A DNA stretch of 64,000 bases from positions 11,809,119 through 11,873,118 of the forward strand of contig CM020618.1 in NCBI GenBank assembly GCA_009829735.1, given 5' to 3'. The number at the start of each line of letters is the position of its first letter. The first letter of the stretch is position 1. The notes beneath the pieces were generated by a model. It was not told the origin of the DNA. It worked only from the letters and a program-made list of their open reading frames with translations, and made no database searches. Made by a program: the position numbers and the translations under genes. This DNA is from Pyropia yezoensis (Eukaryota > Rhodophyta > Bangiophyceae > Bangiales > Bangiaceae). Of this stretch, positions 62,058 through 64,000 are shown in pieces.

Positions 62058-64000
62058 ATGGCGACTCCGGGAGTGGAGACGGACTCTCTCGATGAGCGTA
62101 TGGAGGACACCTCCTACGGTGCAGCGCCTGCCGGGACTTCCGGCGGGGGCTCCGCGATCGCTCCGGGGGGTGGGACTCCCGCGTCACCCGGCTTTGGGTT
62201 GACGGCAGGATCTCCCCCGGAGGCGGGACAAGTTGTCCCGCGTGAGGCCTTGGGGCGGTGGTTTTACCCCGCTTGGCCTCTGTATGAGGAGGGGTTGACT
62301 GTTCTTCGCTGTGGCCGACTCGGCGCAGCGATGGGTCGGGTATGGGACCGCCTACGGGAGAAGTATCCCCGTAGGGTCGGGTTCCCTGCCGGCTTCAGGA
62401 CGGACCAGTTTGCCTTCCTGGACGACGAGGAGGTCGAGGACGTGCAGCGGGCCAAGGCCATGGTGGACCGCGGGGGAACTATCCCGGGTCCCGGCGACTT
62501 GCCGACCTTCACTTGGGACGCGGTGGCAACTCGCCCCCCGTACCTTCACGAGGCCGATCCGCACACTCATCACTTTGATGTGCGGATGGAGAAGGACTTC
62601 CGGCGAGGTCCCTACTTGGTGACCTCGGCTCAACTTGAGTTTCCTCAGCAGTCTGCTGCCAGTAAGGAGCAATACTACCCGAAGAAGCCCGAGTGGTGGC
62701 CTCAAGTTGAGGTCCCCTACGGGTTCCCGGCATTGTTGCCACGGTTGCTTGACCACTTCGGCTCCCTCATGTTGACGGCTGGCCCTGATCATCTGGTGTG
62801 GGCCATGTTGGCCACCCAGTGGCTCCTCGAGGTCATGTCGACCTGGGTGTCATGTGTTCAGCGGCGGGGGATGCTCTGGCATCTCCCCCTCCGGCTCATC
62901 CAGGGTTTGGAACAGCTCACCCCTCAGCTAGTTGCTGAGGGGTGCTCGTCAGGACAACTCACTCTACTTGAGGAGATGCTCCGCCTCCACAAGTTTATCG
63001 AGTGGGAGAGCATTGAGCACAAGTTGCGCCGCCCCACTCGGGGGCCCAAGGACGATGGCGCACTTCGCCAGTTCGTGTGGGTCGCTCGTGAACTTCACGA
63101 CGGCCGTGTGGTCCTACGAGAGGGGTTGGGCATCGGGGACTACCCGTATGCCCCGGGGGTGGATCGTCACACTGCGCCACCCCCGGACAAGCCCATAGTT
63201 ATGGCTGTGCCCTCATATGATGACCATATGACTCAACCTACTGCGGGGGCCCCAAGTCGGGGTCGCAGTTACACCCGGGTACCGCCACCTCGGCGTGCCC
63301 CTCCGCTTCCTCCTGTTCCTTTCCAGCCTCACGGGAACATCCCGATCAGCGTGGCCGTGGAGTCATCCACACCGGTGTCTCCCAACTTGGGGGCCACCCT
63401 CCTGACGGTATACCCCAAGTTGGTGTTACCGCCCACGCCTCTAACCTCAGAGATGATGATCACCACGTTGGTGCGCACCATTTCCTGGTTGGCCGCGTCG
63501 ACCGCAACCCTCCAAAGTTCCGAGACTCCTCAACTTGAGGAGCGCGTTCGTACTGCAGTGGCGACCGCGAGTTGCGAGTCGGTGGCGGAGTTTATGACGG
63601 CCGAGTTGGCTCGCATTGGGGCTATTATGCCCCAGCCAACCCCACTTGGGCGTGGCAAGCGTCGTGCGAGCCGGGCATACTCGCCTCCTCGCCGTCGTCG
63701 CCGTCACTCGCGGCGCTCTCCCTCCGTGTCGGAAGACGAGTTGTCTTACTCCGTCTCGGAGTCCTCTACCCCATCGGAGACGGAGTCTGTCCAGCGTCTG
63801 CGTCGCAAACTTGCGCGCAAGACCAGGCAGAAGAGTAGCCACGGTCGGCGCCACTTGCGCGACCGTGAGGGGCGCGACGGTTCCGACTTGGAGCCGCCGC
63901 CCCTTCCAACGAGTGGAGACCGTTATCGGCGTGGGTCTCGCCGCTCGCCTCCACGTGAGGGCGAGGGCCGTGGAGTGGGAGAGTCTAGCATGCGTGCCTA
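62058..64000 (+). mobile_element. Gag-like frame of a second retrotransposon, runs off the window
   Basis: From the ATG at 62058 (GAGCCATGG) one frame is open without interruption to the right edge, about 647 codons. The protein starts with an acidic/Gly-Ser region, then a helical middle (PALLPRLLDHFGSLML, HLVWAMLATQWLLEVM, LPLRLIQGLEQLTPQLVAEG), a Pro-rich linker, and a C-terminal Arg/Ser-rich part (SPPRRRRRHSRRSPSVSE) that could bind nucleic acid. This layout resembles gag of large plant/algal Ty3/gypsy elements, but no zinc knuckle or protease has been reached inside the window. It looks whole as far as it can be seen. Its context beside the broken element and shared short motifs support a retrotransposon origin; a host gene cannot be excluded. 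Confidence 0.5.

Overview
The window looks like nuclear DNA of a red alga, most likely a bangiophyte of the Porphyra/Pyropia kind. That is an inference from very high GC, strong G/C bias at third codon positions, few and short spliceosomal introns (about 170-290 nt where I could place them exactly), Ala/Gly/Pro-rich proteins, and plastid presequences with an early Phe motif (AFTP, AFVA, GFVG). Long G or C homopolymers occur inside and between genes.

Layout. Bases 1-12,800 are mostly gene-free. They hold a decayed pogo/Tigger-type (DDE_1) transposon (about 1.94-3.43 kb), degenerate GC-rich repeats (4.6-6.6 kb and 7.0-7.5 kb), and a decayed mariner/IS630-like (DDE_3) transposon on the minus strand (9.7-11.5 kb). 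From 13.2-14.2 kb (minus) there is a SANT/Myb-like ORF and a Pro-rich protein, followed by a ~190-bp G/C-run minisatellite (14.36-15.08 kb).

The host gene core runs from 17 to 52 kb: a four-exon MOV10/SDE3-type RNA helicase (minus), an F-box-like protein (plus), an M13/neprilysin-type zinc peptidase with one intron that splits HExxH (plus), a membrane protein (plus) with half of a Hint (Hedgehog/intein) domain encoded on the opposite strand in its proposed intron, a ROK1/DDX52-like DEAD-box helicase (minus), an SMP-like lipid-transfer candidate (plus), an Ala/Gly-rich protein with a GOLD-like tail (minus), a small plastid-targeted protein of unknown function (plus), a nuclear plastid-targeted SecA (plus), a DUF3632-like protein (plus), a plastid sirohydrochlorin ferrochelatase (minus), and a multi-pass membrane protein (minus).

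From 54.5 kb to the right edge the DNA is retrotransposon-derived and visibly less GC-rich. It holds a broken Ty3/gypsy gag-pol element, three copies of one ~469-bp terminal repeat (one of them inverted, one inside the integrase), and then a separate long gag-like frame that runs off the window. A short near-palindrome, CCAASTTGG and its relatives, recurs through this segment.

Functionally, SecA, sirohydrochlorin ferrochelatase and the small presequence protein act in the plastid. The MOV10-like helicase may belong to small-RNA silencing, and the DEAD-box protein to ribosome biogenesis. I saw no operons, CRISPR arrays, rRNA or tRNA genes.
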